From assembly GCA_002470515.1 (NCBI GenBank), contig DKML01000015.1:124001-188000 (forward strand): a stretch of 64,000 bases of DNA, given 5' to 3'. Below are positions 28,017 through 35,160 of this stretch, in pieces. The number at the start of each line of letters is the position of its first letter. Position 1 is the first letter of the stretch. Made by a program: the position numbers and the translations under genes. The notes under the pieces were generated by a model. It was given only the letters and a program-made list of their open reading frames with translations, was not told the DNA's origin and ran no database searches. Source of the stretch: Proteobacteria bacterium UBA7415 (GTDB lineage: Bacteria; Pseudomonadota; Gammaproteobacteria; Arenicellales; Arenicellaceae).

Positions 28017-29234
28017 ATGCGTTATATAGTCTATACACTACTGGCCGTTGGGCTAGCCTTTGGTCTACTACAGGTTGCTGAGCTTGATCCCGATAATTAC
28101 GTAAAAATCTATCTCGCGGGCTATGCCATAGAGATGAATGTAATTGGTTTTATCGTGGCATCTTTACTTTTTGTATCGGTGTTGTATGTGCTGCTGCGCT
28201 TACTTCGCAGTATTATTTCTGCGCCAGGCCGGTTCGGAAAATGGCGCAAACGACGCAAGATTATTATTGCTGACAACGATTTAGGCAGTGGTTATCTTTC
28301 ATTGATTAAAGGTGATTGGCGAGTTGCTGAAAAGCGACTTACCGCCCACGCCGATAGTAGTCCAATTCCATACGTAAGTTATTTAGCTGCAGCCCAAGCC
28401 GCGCAAGAGCAAGGCAAGCTAGCAGAGCGAGATGATTATTTAAGCAGAGCTTACAAAGCAGCGCCTAAAGAAACCTTAGCGATTGGTCTTACTAAGGCTC
28501 GCCTGCATCAAGTAGCCGGGCAGTGGAATATGGCGCGAGCCACATTAGAAGACATACAAAGCCTAGGTAAGAACAACCCACAATACACAGCCATGTTGAT
28601 GCAGGTGCACCAACATTCAGAAAATTGGCAAGATGCAAAGACCTTGCTGCCTAATGCCCGAAAACAAGGAGCGCTGTCTGCACAAGCTTTAAATGACATA
28701 GAAGATCAAGTGTTGGCCGCGAGCTTAGACGAAGCTATAGATATGGATGCCGCGTGGAAAGCGCTGCCTCGCGCCCAACGAAAAAAGAATGCGGTAATTA
28801 CCCGATATAGCACATTTTTGATCGAGCAAGACCGTTCCGATGAAGCCGAGAAGATCCTGAAGGCGGCAATGAAGACTAATTGGGACGATCGCTATTTGGA
28901 GCTGTTTAGCCGTTTAAAGACAAAGGCTGCGGGTAAGACTCGCCGCACGGCAGAAGGCTGGCTGATAGCGCAACCTGAAAACCCGTATGCCAATTTAGCC
29001 GCTGGTCGACAGGCAATGCTTGAAGGCGACAATGAGCTGGCTAAAAAATACTTACACGCAGCAATCAGTGTTGGTCAGTTACCCGATGCTTATCGATGGT
29101 TAGGCGAGTTGTTCGAAAACCTTGAAGAGCGCAATAAAGCATTGCAGCTTTTTAAGTCAGGTCTATTGGCTAAGGATGCAAAGAGCTTGGCGCAAACTAA
29201 GGTCGCTCTAAACGGGCCAAAAGCGTCTTCTTAG
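28017..29234 (+). CDS. hemY: HemY, TPR-containing membrane protein linked to heme synthesis
   Basis: The 405-residue protein has two N-terminal membrane helices (about residues 2-20 and 40-65) with the HemY_N signature around DPDNYVKIYLAGYAIEMN, and a cytoplasmic or periplasmic TPR region. Gammaproteobacterial HemY is not the protoporphyrinogen oxidase of Bacillus; its role is unknown, though it is cotranscribed with hemCDX. It starts two bases after the hemX stop, which points to translational coupling. Confidence 0.87.
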   Translation: MRYIVYTLLAVGLAFGLLQVAELDPDNYVKIYLAGYAIEMNVIGFIVASLLFVSVLYVLLRLLRSIISAPGRFGKWRKRRKIIIADNDLGSGYLSLIKGDWRVAEKRLTAHADSSPIPYVSYLAAAQAAQEQGKLAERDDYLSRAYKAAPKETLAIGLTKARLHQVAGQWNMARATLEDIQSLGKNNPQYTAMLMQVHQHSENWQDAKTLLPNARKQGALSAQALNDIEDQVLAASLDEAIDMDAAWKALPRAQRKKNAVITRYSTFLIEQDRSDEAEKILKAAMKTNWDDRYLELFSRLKTKAAGKTRRTAEGWLIAQPENPYANLAAGRQAMLEGDNELAKKYLHAAISVGQLPDAYRWLGELFENLEERNKALQLFKSGLLAKDAKSLAQTKVALNGPKASS

Positions 29235-29301
29235 TTTTATGAGCACCCTGGCGAACTGTACGGCGGCTATCCGTACGGCAAGGCATTGAGAAATACCGAC
29301 T

Positions 29302-30117
29302 ATGCCTGAGCTTCCTGAAGTCGAGACGACTCTCAATGGCGTAAAGCCCTTTGTAGACCAGCAGGTTATCACTAAGATAGTGGTACGCGAGCGCCGTATG
29401 CGTTGGCCGGTTCCTGATTTAGACCACTTGCATGGACAGCGAGTGGCTCGGTGCGAGCGGCGAGCTAAATACATGCTCTTTCATCTTCAGGATGGCCAAG
29501 TTCTGCTGTTGCACTTAGGCATGTCCGGAAATCTAAGGGTATTGCCCCAAGGCACAGCAGTACAAAAACACGATCATATTGATATAGAGTTTTCCAATGG
29601 CAAGCTCATTCGTTTCAATGACCCACGACGCTTTGGATGTTGCTTGCTAATAGACCCGCCGATTCTTGAGCATAAGCTATTGAGTTCACTTGGCCCCGAG
29701 CCACTCAGTTCGTCCTTTGATGGTGAGCATTTATTTACGTTGTCGCGAGGTCGAAGTCTCGCCGTTAAGAACTTTGTTATGGATGGTAAGGTCGTTGTTG
29801 GTGTGGGTAATATATACGCCAGTGAAGCATTGTATGAGGCGGGTATTCGTCCAACCATGGCGGCAGGACGCGTATCACGGGCTAGATATACTCGTTTGGC
29901 TGACTGCATTAAGGGTGTACTGGCTAAGGCGATTAAGGCCGGAGGCACTACGCTTAATGACTTTATTCAGGCTGATGGAAAGCCCGGGTATTTTAGCCAA
30001 GAGCTACAAGTGTATGGACGCAAGGACGAACCTTGTTACGAGTGTGCTGAACCTATTAAGTCGAAAGTGATTGGGCAAAGAAACAGCTACTACTGCAGTC
30101 AATGCCAATCCTTTTAG
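29302..30117 (+). CDS. mutM: Formamidopyrimidine-DNA glycosylase
   Basis: The 271-residue enzyme begins PELPEVETT, with the catalytic N-terminal Pro after Met removal and Glu3. It has the helix-two-turn-helix segment VGVGNIYASEAL near residue 165 and a C-terminal zinc finger CYEC...CSQC with 16 residues between the pairs. It removes 8-oxoguanine and ring-opened purines and nicks the strand by beta,delta-elimination. The length is standard. It is the last gene before the diversity-generating retroelement. Confidence 0.95.
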   Translation: MPELPEVETTLNGVKPFVDQQVITKIVVRERRMRWPVPDLDHLHGQRVARCERRAKYMLFHLQDGQVLLLHLGMSGNLRVLPQGTAVQKHDHIDIEFSNGKLIRFNDPRRFGCCLLIDPPILEHKLLSSLGPEPLSSSFDGEHLFTLSRGRSLAVKNFVMDGKVVVGVGNIYASEALYEAGIRPTMAAGRVSRARYTRLADCIKGVLAKAIKAGGTTLNDFIQADGKPGYFSQELQVYGRKDEPCYECAEPIKSKVIGQRNSYYCSQCQSF

Positions 30118-30269
30118 ATAGCTAAGCCCTAAACACGAAACCTTTTGTGCGACGGCCATTAAGTACGAAAACAAGCGCTAATGATTTGACGTAAACGCTG
30201 TTTTGCGCATGGCTGTAGTTTGCCCATAACAGCCAGTCGAGAGTTTAACCGTGGTCTTCACAATTAATT

Positions 30270-30298
30270 TTCACCCCCTTTTCTTTATAAGCTATTAT
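30270..30298 (+). promoter_or_regulatory. Predicted sigma-70 promoter of the DGR target gene
   Basis: A -35 box TTCACC (30270-30275) and a -10 box TATTAT (30293-30298) are separated by 17 bases. Transcription would start near 30305, about 50 bases before the target ATG, which has AGGGTGG six bases upstream. Confidence 0.5.
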
Positions 30299-30354
30299 AT
30301 CTATTCAATGACGCTTTTAGTCAAAGGCTTTCTAACAATCTAGGGTGGCGTTTT

Positions 30355-31026
30355 ATGTTCGATTCTTCGTCGCGAGCTTTTGTCGCGCTGTTTATTCTTC
30401 TTAGTTTCTCCTCTGTTTATGCTCAAACTAAGGTCGTGGTTGTTCCGCTGGGCGGTGATGACCCGGTGACCGCAATCTGTGTGGCGCTTGGTTCCACTGC
30501 CGGCTGTGATTTGGCGACAGTAATAGCAGGAACAGCATCAGCCTATTATAAAATTGGTGATAATGGTCCTGCGGGTGGAACGGTGTTTTATATAACCGAC
30601 GGTGGATTACACGGCCTGGAGGCGGCACCTGCCAACTCACCAGATTCCCCACCTGTCAATTCACCAAATTCCGTATGGGGATGTTCTGGAACAAGTATTG
30701 CAGGCACTTCGACGGCTATTGGCACGGGCGCCGCGAACACCGCCGCTATTGTAGCAGGATGCGTCTCAGGTGAGGTAACCGCTGCTGAGGTCGCGAATGC
30801 TTATGAACTGAACGGCTTTGCCGACTGGTTCTTACCCTCAAAAGGTGAGTTAAATCTGTTGTATTTGCAGAAAGACGTTGTGGGCAGTTTTACCAGTTTC
30901 AGCTATTGGAGTTCGTCGGAGAACAACAGCGGCTTCTCTTCTTGGCTCCAGGACTTCGGCAATGGCTTTCAGATCGGCGACGATAGGGACAACCCACTCG
31001 GTGTTCGTGCTGTTCGGGCTTTTTAA
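30355..31026 (+). CDS. DGR target protein, exported, with C-type-lectin-like variable C-terminus
   Basis: The 223-residue protein has a signal peptide (core AFVALFILLSF, cleavage near SVYAQ at residue 24). Its middle, with DNGPAGGTVFYITDGGLHGL and FADWFLPSKGELNLL, and its end, YWSSSENN then GVRAVRAF, are typical of the DUF1566/FGE-like C-type-lectin proteins that many DGRs diversify. The last 50 codons coincide with VR, so variable residues lie in the ligand-binding face of the fold. Codons that differ from TR encode residues such as Phe, Ser, Gly, Leu, Ile, Asp and Arg where TR has mainly Asn. The protein is probably exposed in the periplasm or outside; its ligand is unknown. Confidence 0.88.
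   Translation: MFDSSSRAFVALFILLSFSSVYAQTKVVVVPLGGDDPVTAICVALGSTAGCDLATVIAGTASAYYKIGDNGPAGGTVFYITDGGLHGLEAAPANSPDSPPVNSPNSVWGCSGTSIAGTSTAIGTGAANTAAIVAGCVSGEVTAAEVANAYELNGFADWFLPSKGELNLLYLQKDVVGSFTSFSYWSSSENNSGFSSWLQDFGNGFQIGDDRDNPLGVRAVRAF
30872..31023 (+). repeat. DGR variable repeat (VR)
   Basis: This 152-base stretch aligns with TR at 31558-31706. About 20 differences fall on TR adenines, which become G (10), T (8) or C (2). The unbroken block CTCGGTGTTCGTGCTGTTCG at its 3' end (30998-31017) is identical in TR and fits the site where homing starts. VR has one extra codon and two or three differences not at adenines. Confidence 0.92.
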
Positions 31027-31053
31027 CTATTTAACCATTTAACTATTTTTTTT

Positions 31054-31080
31054 CCCGCCGCAGGCGGGGCGATTTTTTTT
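31054..31080 (+). terminator. GC-rich hairpin with T-run just after VR
   Basis: CCCGCC (31054-31059) and GGCGGG (31063-31068) form a stem with a GCA loop, followed by eight T at 31073-31080. It can end the target transcript. Hairpins just downstream of VR also promote retrohoming in known DGRs, so it may have that role instead or as well. Confidence 0.75.
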
Positions 31081-31083
31081 GCG

Positions 31084-31425
31084 ATGGCACTTTATTATGA
31101 GCTACCTGTGTACCGGGATACGTATCAGTTAATTCTGAAAATATTCGAGTGCACCAAAGACTTTCCAAAAGAATATAAGTATACGCTCGGGCAGGACATG
31201 AAACGCGATGCCCTGCAATTGGTTAGAAGTATTTACCGCGCCAATAAGGCCAGTCATAAGGAATCGTATTTGGAAGATTTTCTAGACCAGTTTGAACTAC
31301 TCAAACTGGAGATACGCCTATGCAGTGATATGAAAGTATTACCGTTTAAGAAACAGGCTGAGCTCGGCCTACTGATGGACGGCATAGGCAAGCAGATTAC
31401 GGGGTGGCGAAATGCCAACCAGTAA
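31084..31425 (+). CDS. avd: Avd, DGR accessory variability determinant (four-helix bundle)
   Basis: The 113-residue protein is a four-helix-bundle protein of the Avd/S23-like family, recognised from YELPVYRDTYQLILKIFE, FPKEYKYTLGQDMKRDAL, YRANKA and the ending GIGKQITGWRNANQ. Avd forms a basic pentamer that binds the reverse transcriptase and TR RNA and is needed for cDNA synthesis. It lies between the target gene and TR, the usual place. The ATG at 31084 comes only three bases after a run of eight T and has no Shine-Dalgarno sequence, so translation may be weak, leaderless or dependent on another signal. Confidence 0.88.
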   Translation: MALYYELPVYRDTYQLILKIFECTKDFPKEYKYTLGQDMKRDALQLVRSIYRANKASHKESYLEDFLDQFELLKLEIRLCSDMKVLPFKKQAELGLLMDGIGKQITGWRNANQ

Positions 31426-31517
31426 AGCGCCAGAATTACCGTGGCCATGGTGACGGTAAGCGAGCAGGTTTTGTTTAAAAGCGATAGAGGGACTGTTCAG
31501 TTGGGCAGTTAAATAAC

Positions 31518-31543
31518 ATAACAACGAGACACCTTGTTGTTAT
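31518..31543 (+). promoter_or_regulatory. Hairpin immediately upstream of the template repeat
   Basis: ATAACAAC (31518-31525) and GTTGTTAT (31536-31543) form a perfect 8-base stem with a 10-base loop, 14 bases before TR. It could structure the TR RNA leader. Confidence 0.45.
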
Positions 31544-31557
31544 TCAAACACCTCTAT

Positions 31558-31706
31558 AAAACGTTGTGGGCAGTTTTGCCAGTAACAACTATTGGAGTTC
31601 GTCGGAGAACAACAGCAACAACGCTTGGAACCAGAACTTCGACAATGGCAATCAGAACGACAACAATAAGAACAACACACTCGGTGTTCGTGCTGTTCGG
31701 GGTTTT
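31558..31706 (+). repeat. DGR template repeat (TR)
   Basis: This 149-base copy of VR lies between avd and the reverse transcriptase. It is rich in AAC and AAT codons in the VR frame (Asn at the variable positions), which gives the widest residue choice when adenines are mutated and avoids stop codons. The spaced Trp, Phe, Gly and Gln codons lacking adenine, or kept unchanged, mark scaffold positions. It is non-coding; the DGR uses it as RNA template. Confidence 0.92.
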
Positions 31707-31777
31707 AGATAGAATTATTGAAGGTCTCGCGGGCAACAGTTGTGTTCGTTGCCCGTGTTTTCAAATAATTTGAGCCT

Positions 31778-31927
31778 ATGCAGCAATTATCTCTGTTTGA
31801 CGGTGAGCCGACTGCAAAACCTTCAGTAGAGTTATCAGCGCTTTATGAAGCGTATTTGATTGCCGTAGAAATAAGCGTAACACCCGCAATGCACTCGCAT
31901 TTGAGGTCGATTACGAAGCCAACTTGA
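31778..31927 (+). pseudogene. Detached N-terminal part of the DGR reverse transcriptase
   Basis: An ATG at 31778 opens a 49-codon frame that reads MQQLSLFDGE and then ELSALYEAYL, which is how DGR reverse transcriptases begin. After codon 27 (TTG at 31856-31858) the homology moves to another frame, which continues CRRNKRNTRNALAFE and joins the main frame. Adding one base (TTG-GAT-TGC in place of TTG-ATTGC) restores one continuous gene from 31778 to 33018. The frame ends at TGA 31925-31927, which overlaps the TTG at 31924. Confidence 0.75.
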
Positions 31928-33018
31928 TTGCGCTCCAGGCAGAGATTAACGACGGTAGCTACCAACCGGGTAAGTCGATTGCTTTTATCGTTAACAAGCC
32001 GGTAAAAAGAGAAATTTTCGCTGCTGATTTTCGTGACAGGGTGGTGCACCATCTTATTATCAAGAAACTCACCCCACTGTTTGAAAAAACATTTATCCAT
32101 GACAGTTATGCCTGCCGTCTTGGTAAAGGAACGCAACTTGGGGTGCGGCGTGTTGACCGCTTCATTCGGCAATGCTCGAGGAATTACAGTCAAGATTGCT
32201 ATGTGCTAAAACTCGATATTAAGGGTTTCTTCATGCACATTAATAAAATTATTTTACTGGCAGAACTAAATCAGTTTATTGAATGCAAATATAACAATAG
32301 CGATAAAATCATATTATTGGAGCTGTGCCAAAAAATAATTCACTACAACCCGACCCGAAACTGCATTATCAAGAGTAAGCGTAGCGAGTGGCATGGTTTA
32401 CCGCCGGATAAGAGCCTGTTTCATTCAACGAACAACTGTGGCCTTCCTATAGGCAATTTGACCAGCCAGGTGTTTGCCAACTTTTACCTAAACCCGTTTG
32501 ATCATTTTATCAAACATGATTTAGGTATTCGCTATTATGGTCGTTATGTTGATGACTTTTTGATCGTGCATCAGGATAAAACCTACTTAAAGTCGCTTAT
32601 CCCGCTGATTAAAAGCACACTACAAGAACGACTGGGGCTTGCCCTGCACCCTGATAAAATCTATTTGCAGCACTACACAAAAGGGGTGGAGTTTTTAGGC
32701 TCTATTATCAAGCCGCACCGCATATACATTGCTAATCGAACCAAAGGTAATTTTCATGCCGCGATCATGAAACAGAATGTAATAGTCCGCGAAAGCAAGC
32801 CCAATAAAAAGCAACAAGCTGCTTTTCTATCGAGCATGAACTCCTATCTCGGGATCATGAAACATCGTAAGAGCTATAAGCTGAGGAAAAAGATGTTATT
32901 CACAACGCTTTCGAGTTGGTGGTGGAACCATGTATACCTAAGTGGTGGTCTTGCTAAATTCGTGATTAGGGCTAAATCAATTAAGTCAAAAAGGGGTTAC
33001 CGTTCATCCAGTAATTGA
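31924..33018 (+). CDS. DGR reverse transcriptase (main reading frame, 5' end frameshifted)
   Basis: The 364-residue frame holds all catalytic motifs of a retroelement reverse transcriptase: FRDRVVHHLI, LKLDIKGFFMHI (first catalytic Asp), GLPIGNLTSQVFANFYL (the IGxxxSQ signature of DGR enzymes), YYGRYVDDFLIVH (YVDD) and VEFLGSIIKPH. It would copy TR RNA with misincorporation at adenines. In-frame homology extends upstream to about 31861, where codons continue into CRRNKRN, so the true N-terminus lies in the other frame at 31778. No ATG precedes the catalytic region in this frame; the TTG at 31924 overlaps the stop of the upstream piece. The intact length would be about 413 residues. Confidence 0.88.
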   Translation: MIALQAEINDGSYQPGKSIAFIVNKPVKREIFAADFRDRVVHHLIIKKLTPLFEKTFIHDSYACRLGKGTQLGVRRVDRFIRQCSRNYSQDCYVLKLDIKGFFMHINKIILLAELNQFIECKYNNSDKIILLELCQKIIHYNPTRNCIIKSKRSEWHGLPPDKSLFHSTNNCGLPIGNLTSQVFANFYLNPFDHFIKHDLGIRYYGRYVDDFLIVHQDKTYLKSLIPLIKSTLQERLGLALHPDKIYLQHYTKGVEFLGSIIKPHRIYIANRTKGNFHAAIMKQNVIVRESKPNKKQQAAFLSSMNSYLGIMKHRKSYKLRKKMLFTTLSSWWWNHVYLSGGLAKFVIRAKSIKSKRGYRSSSN

Positions 33019-33394
33019 GGTTGTCTAAGATAAGGCGCACTTAGCCACAGCTTTTACAATTTTGCATGCTCTTATGTTCATTTACTAGAAACCGCAGAAG
33101 TGTTTTTTGAATAATTCAAGAGAGAAATTGTGACATTGTCAAAGAGACTATCAGCCAATATTAGTTTCGTGGCGACTGGCTGCTTCGAGTATTTAAAAGC
33201 CGTTTTCTATTTATTTAGACTCTTTACAAGACAACCGGTTAATAGAAAATCTGAAATCATAGCTCCAATAGGAATAGGGGCTCATAACAAAGGTTAACAC
33301 ACTCAAATCAGACTGTAATGTGGCAAGTTTGGCTAATCCTTAGCCGATACCCGTTAGCCCATTGTGTCTAAATCAGGCTACAGGGCATGACCTC
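33019..33394. other. Region downstream of the reverse transcriptase
   Basis: This AT-rich spacer has no recognised gene. A 55-codon frame from GTG 33130 to 33297 exists, but it has no known features and only a weak ribosome site. No terminator, repeat or integrase scar is evident at the right edge of the DGR. Confidence 0.4.
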
Positions 33395-33640
33395 TTAAAA
33401 CGCACCAAACAGATGAACATCCCAATGGATAGCTATGCCTAGGTAAGTGCTGACAAGTAACAGCCCAATCCCCCACACCCATATCCACATTTGCCGGCCT
33501 TTCCAGCCGCCAATGATGAAAATTACTGCGATCAAGAAGCCGAGAACGGCAGTCAATACCAGCATGCCATCACTGGCGTGGCTAGCAAGCTGGTCTTCTG
33601 GAATGATTATGTCGCCGTCTTGGCTTTCTTTATAACGCAT
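33395..33640 (-). CDS. Small membrane protein of unknown function
   Basis: The 81-residue product has two predicted transmembrane segments (about residues 25-45, LVLTAVLGFLIAVIFIIGG, and 51-70, MWIWVWGIGLLLVSTYLGI) and a short hydrophilic N-terminus. No family is recognised. It lies 40 bases downstream of gor on the same strand and may be cotranscribed with it. Confidence 0.6.
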   Translation of the reverse strand: MRYKESQDGDIIIPEDQLASHASDGMLVLTAVLGFLIAVIFIIGGWKGRQMWIWVWGIGLLLVSTYLGIAIHWDVHLFGAF

Positions 33641-33680
33641 GCTTTGTGACAGCTCCTGTTAAAGCTTTTGTGAAAATAAA

Positions 33681-35030
33681 CTATTTGTCTTTGGTGCGTA
33701 GCGTACAGAACTCCTCAGCAGTGCTTGGATGAATCCCAACGGTTGCATCAAAATCAGCTTTACGAGCGCCCATCTTTACTGCAATCGCGATGCCTTGCAT
33801 GATTTCAGCCGCGTCAGGGCCTACCATATGAGCGCCGAGAATTTTGTCTGACTCGCCATCAACTACGAGCTTGATCAAGGTTCGCTCGGTATTGTCTGTT
33901 AGCGTGTGCTTAAGAATCTTAAAGTCTGACGTATAGGTATCAACAGAAGCGTGGCTTTCGCGCGCTTGCTCTTCACTTAGACCAACGGTAGCAACAGGCG
34001 GTTGAGAAAATACCGCTGATGCTACGTTGCTATGATCAGGCAGTCTTTGGTTGCCGCCAAACAATGAATCGGCGAAGGCGTGCCCTTCCATAGTGGCGAC
34101 GGGTGTTAACGCAATGCGATCGGTTACGTCACCGACCGCATAAATGTTGTCGACATTGGTCTGTGAATTGTCCCCAACCTTTATTTCACCTTTAGCGCCA
34201 AGTTCAACACCGGCTAGGTCAAGACCTAGACCATCAGTGTTTGGCTTGCGGCCTGTTGCGTACATAACGCAGTCAACTTCTGCTTTCGAGCCATCGATAA
34301 AGGTAACGTTTTTGCGACCGTCTGCGCCGAGTTCAATAGACGCAATATTGCTGTTTAGCTTAAGGTTTACGCCCTTCTTAATAATTTCTTCGGCTAGGTG
34401 GTCACGTACCGCATTGTCGAAGCCGCGCAATATTTGTTCGCCGCGATAAACCAGATTAGTGTCTGTACCAAGGCCATTCAATATGCCAGCAAACTCAACG
34501 GCGATATACCCGCCGCCCACGACAACGGCCGATTTTGGTTTTTGCTTTAAATGAAATATCTCGTTTGAGCTGATTGCGTGCTCAATGCCAGGCACGTTTG
34601 GCATGGTTGGCGTGCCGCCAGTAGCGATCAAAATATTTTTTGTGCTTAGTGGCTTGCCATCCACTTCAACGGTATTCGCGTCGAGAAGCTGGCCGCGACC
34701 GTGTAAGAGTATGACGCCTGCGTTCTTGAGTAGGTTTTCGTAAATGCCGTTAAGACGATCAATCTCTTTGTCTTTATTTTGAATCAGTGTTGACCAATCG
34801 AAGCCGTTTACCGAAAGGTTCCAGCCGTAGTGCGCTGAGTCGCTAAAGTCATCATGAAAGTGGGCAGCGTAGACCATCATTTTTTTAGGTACGCAGCCGC
34901 GAATAACGCAGGTGCCACCGTACCGATACTCTTCGCAAATGGCGACTCTTGCTCCGTGCCCAGCTGCAATACGCGCAGCACGAACGCCGCCTGAACCACC
35001 GCCTATAACAACTAAATCGTAATCAAACAT
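33681..35030 (-). CDS. gor: Glutathione reductase
   Basis: The 449-residue flavoprotein begins with the FAD motif LVVIGGGSGGVRAAR, then the redox disulfide GGTCVIRGCVPKK near residue 40, the NADPH motif VVVGGGYIAVEFAG near 170 and the C-terminal active-site segment VGIHPSTAEEF with the catalytic His. The CVIRGC spacing and the length match glutathione-disulfide reductase. It keeps glutathione reduced, which would support the glutathione peroxidase-like enzyme at 13.2 kb. It lies between a small membrane gene and rpoH. Confidence 0.93.
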   Translation of the reverse strand: MFDYDLVVIGGGSGGVRAARIAAGHGARVAICEEYRYGGTCVIRGCVPKKMMVYAAHFHDDFSDSAHYGWNLSVNGFDWSTLIQNKDKEIDRLNGIYENLLKNAGVILLHGRGQLLDANTVEVDGKPLSTKNILIATGGTPTMPNVPGIEHAISSNEIFHLKQKPKSAVVVGGGYIAVEFAGILNGLGTDTNLVYRGEQILRGFDNAVRDHLAEEIIKKGVNLKLNSNIASIELGADGRKNVTFIDGSKAEVDCVMYATGRKPNTDGLGLDLAGVELGAKGEIKVGDNSQTNVDNIYAVGDVTDRIALTPVATMEGHAFADSLFGGNQRLPDHSNVASAVFSQPPVATVGLSEEQARESHASVDTYTSDFKILKHTLTDNTERTLIKLVVDGESDKILGAHMVGPDAAEIMQGIAIAVKMGARKADFDATVGIHPSTAEEFCTLRTKDK

Positions 35031-35090
35031 GTTCTTCCTCTGCGCCCAAATATGGCGCTGTTATTTTTTGGCTTAATCTCGATGAGTAGC

Positions 35091-35118
35091 AAAAAGGCCC
35101 TTTCTTATCGAAAGAGCC
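35091..35118 (-). terminator. Rho-independent terminator of rpoH
   Basis: On the minus strand GGCTCTTTC-GATAA-GAAAGGGCC forms a 9-base stem with one G-U pair and is followed by TTTTT. It lies about 45 bases after the rpoH stop and separates it from gor. Confidence 0.75.
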
Positions 35119-35160
35119 TCTTAAGCTTTGTGTCCAAAGGGACGTTCATACAAAGCACAA

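Larger units (their letters stand above)
30355..33018 (+). mobile_element. Diversity-generating retroelement (DGR): target-VR, avd, TR, reverse transcriptase
   Basis: All four DGR parts lie in one direction: a target gene whose 3' end is the variable repeat (30872-31023), the accessory gene avd, the template repeat (31558-31706), and a DGR-type reverse transcriptase. The order matches the Bordetella phage BPP-1 element. TR RNA would be copied with errors at adenines and the cDNA would replace VR, diversifying the target's C-terminus. The flanks are mutM and a small membrane gene with gor beyond it. No phage, integrase or transposase gene is near, so this is a chromosomal, non-prophage DGR. 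The reverse transcriptase frame is interrupted near 31858. Confidence 0.93.

Noticed and set aside
31534..31773. Open frame across TR in another register
   Set aside because: TR works as RNA template; the frame has no ribosome site and its content follows from the AAC-rich template.
33130..33297. 55-codon frame after the reverse transcriptase
   Set aside because: GTG start with weak ribosome site, no recognisable motif; left as part of the intergenic description.
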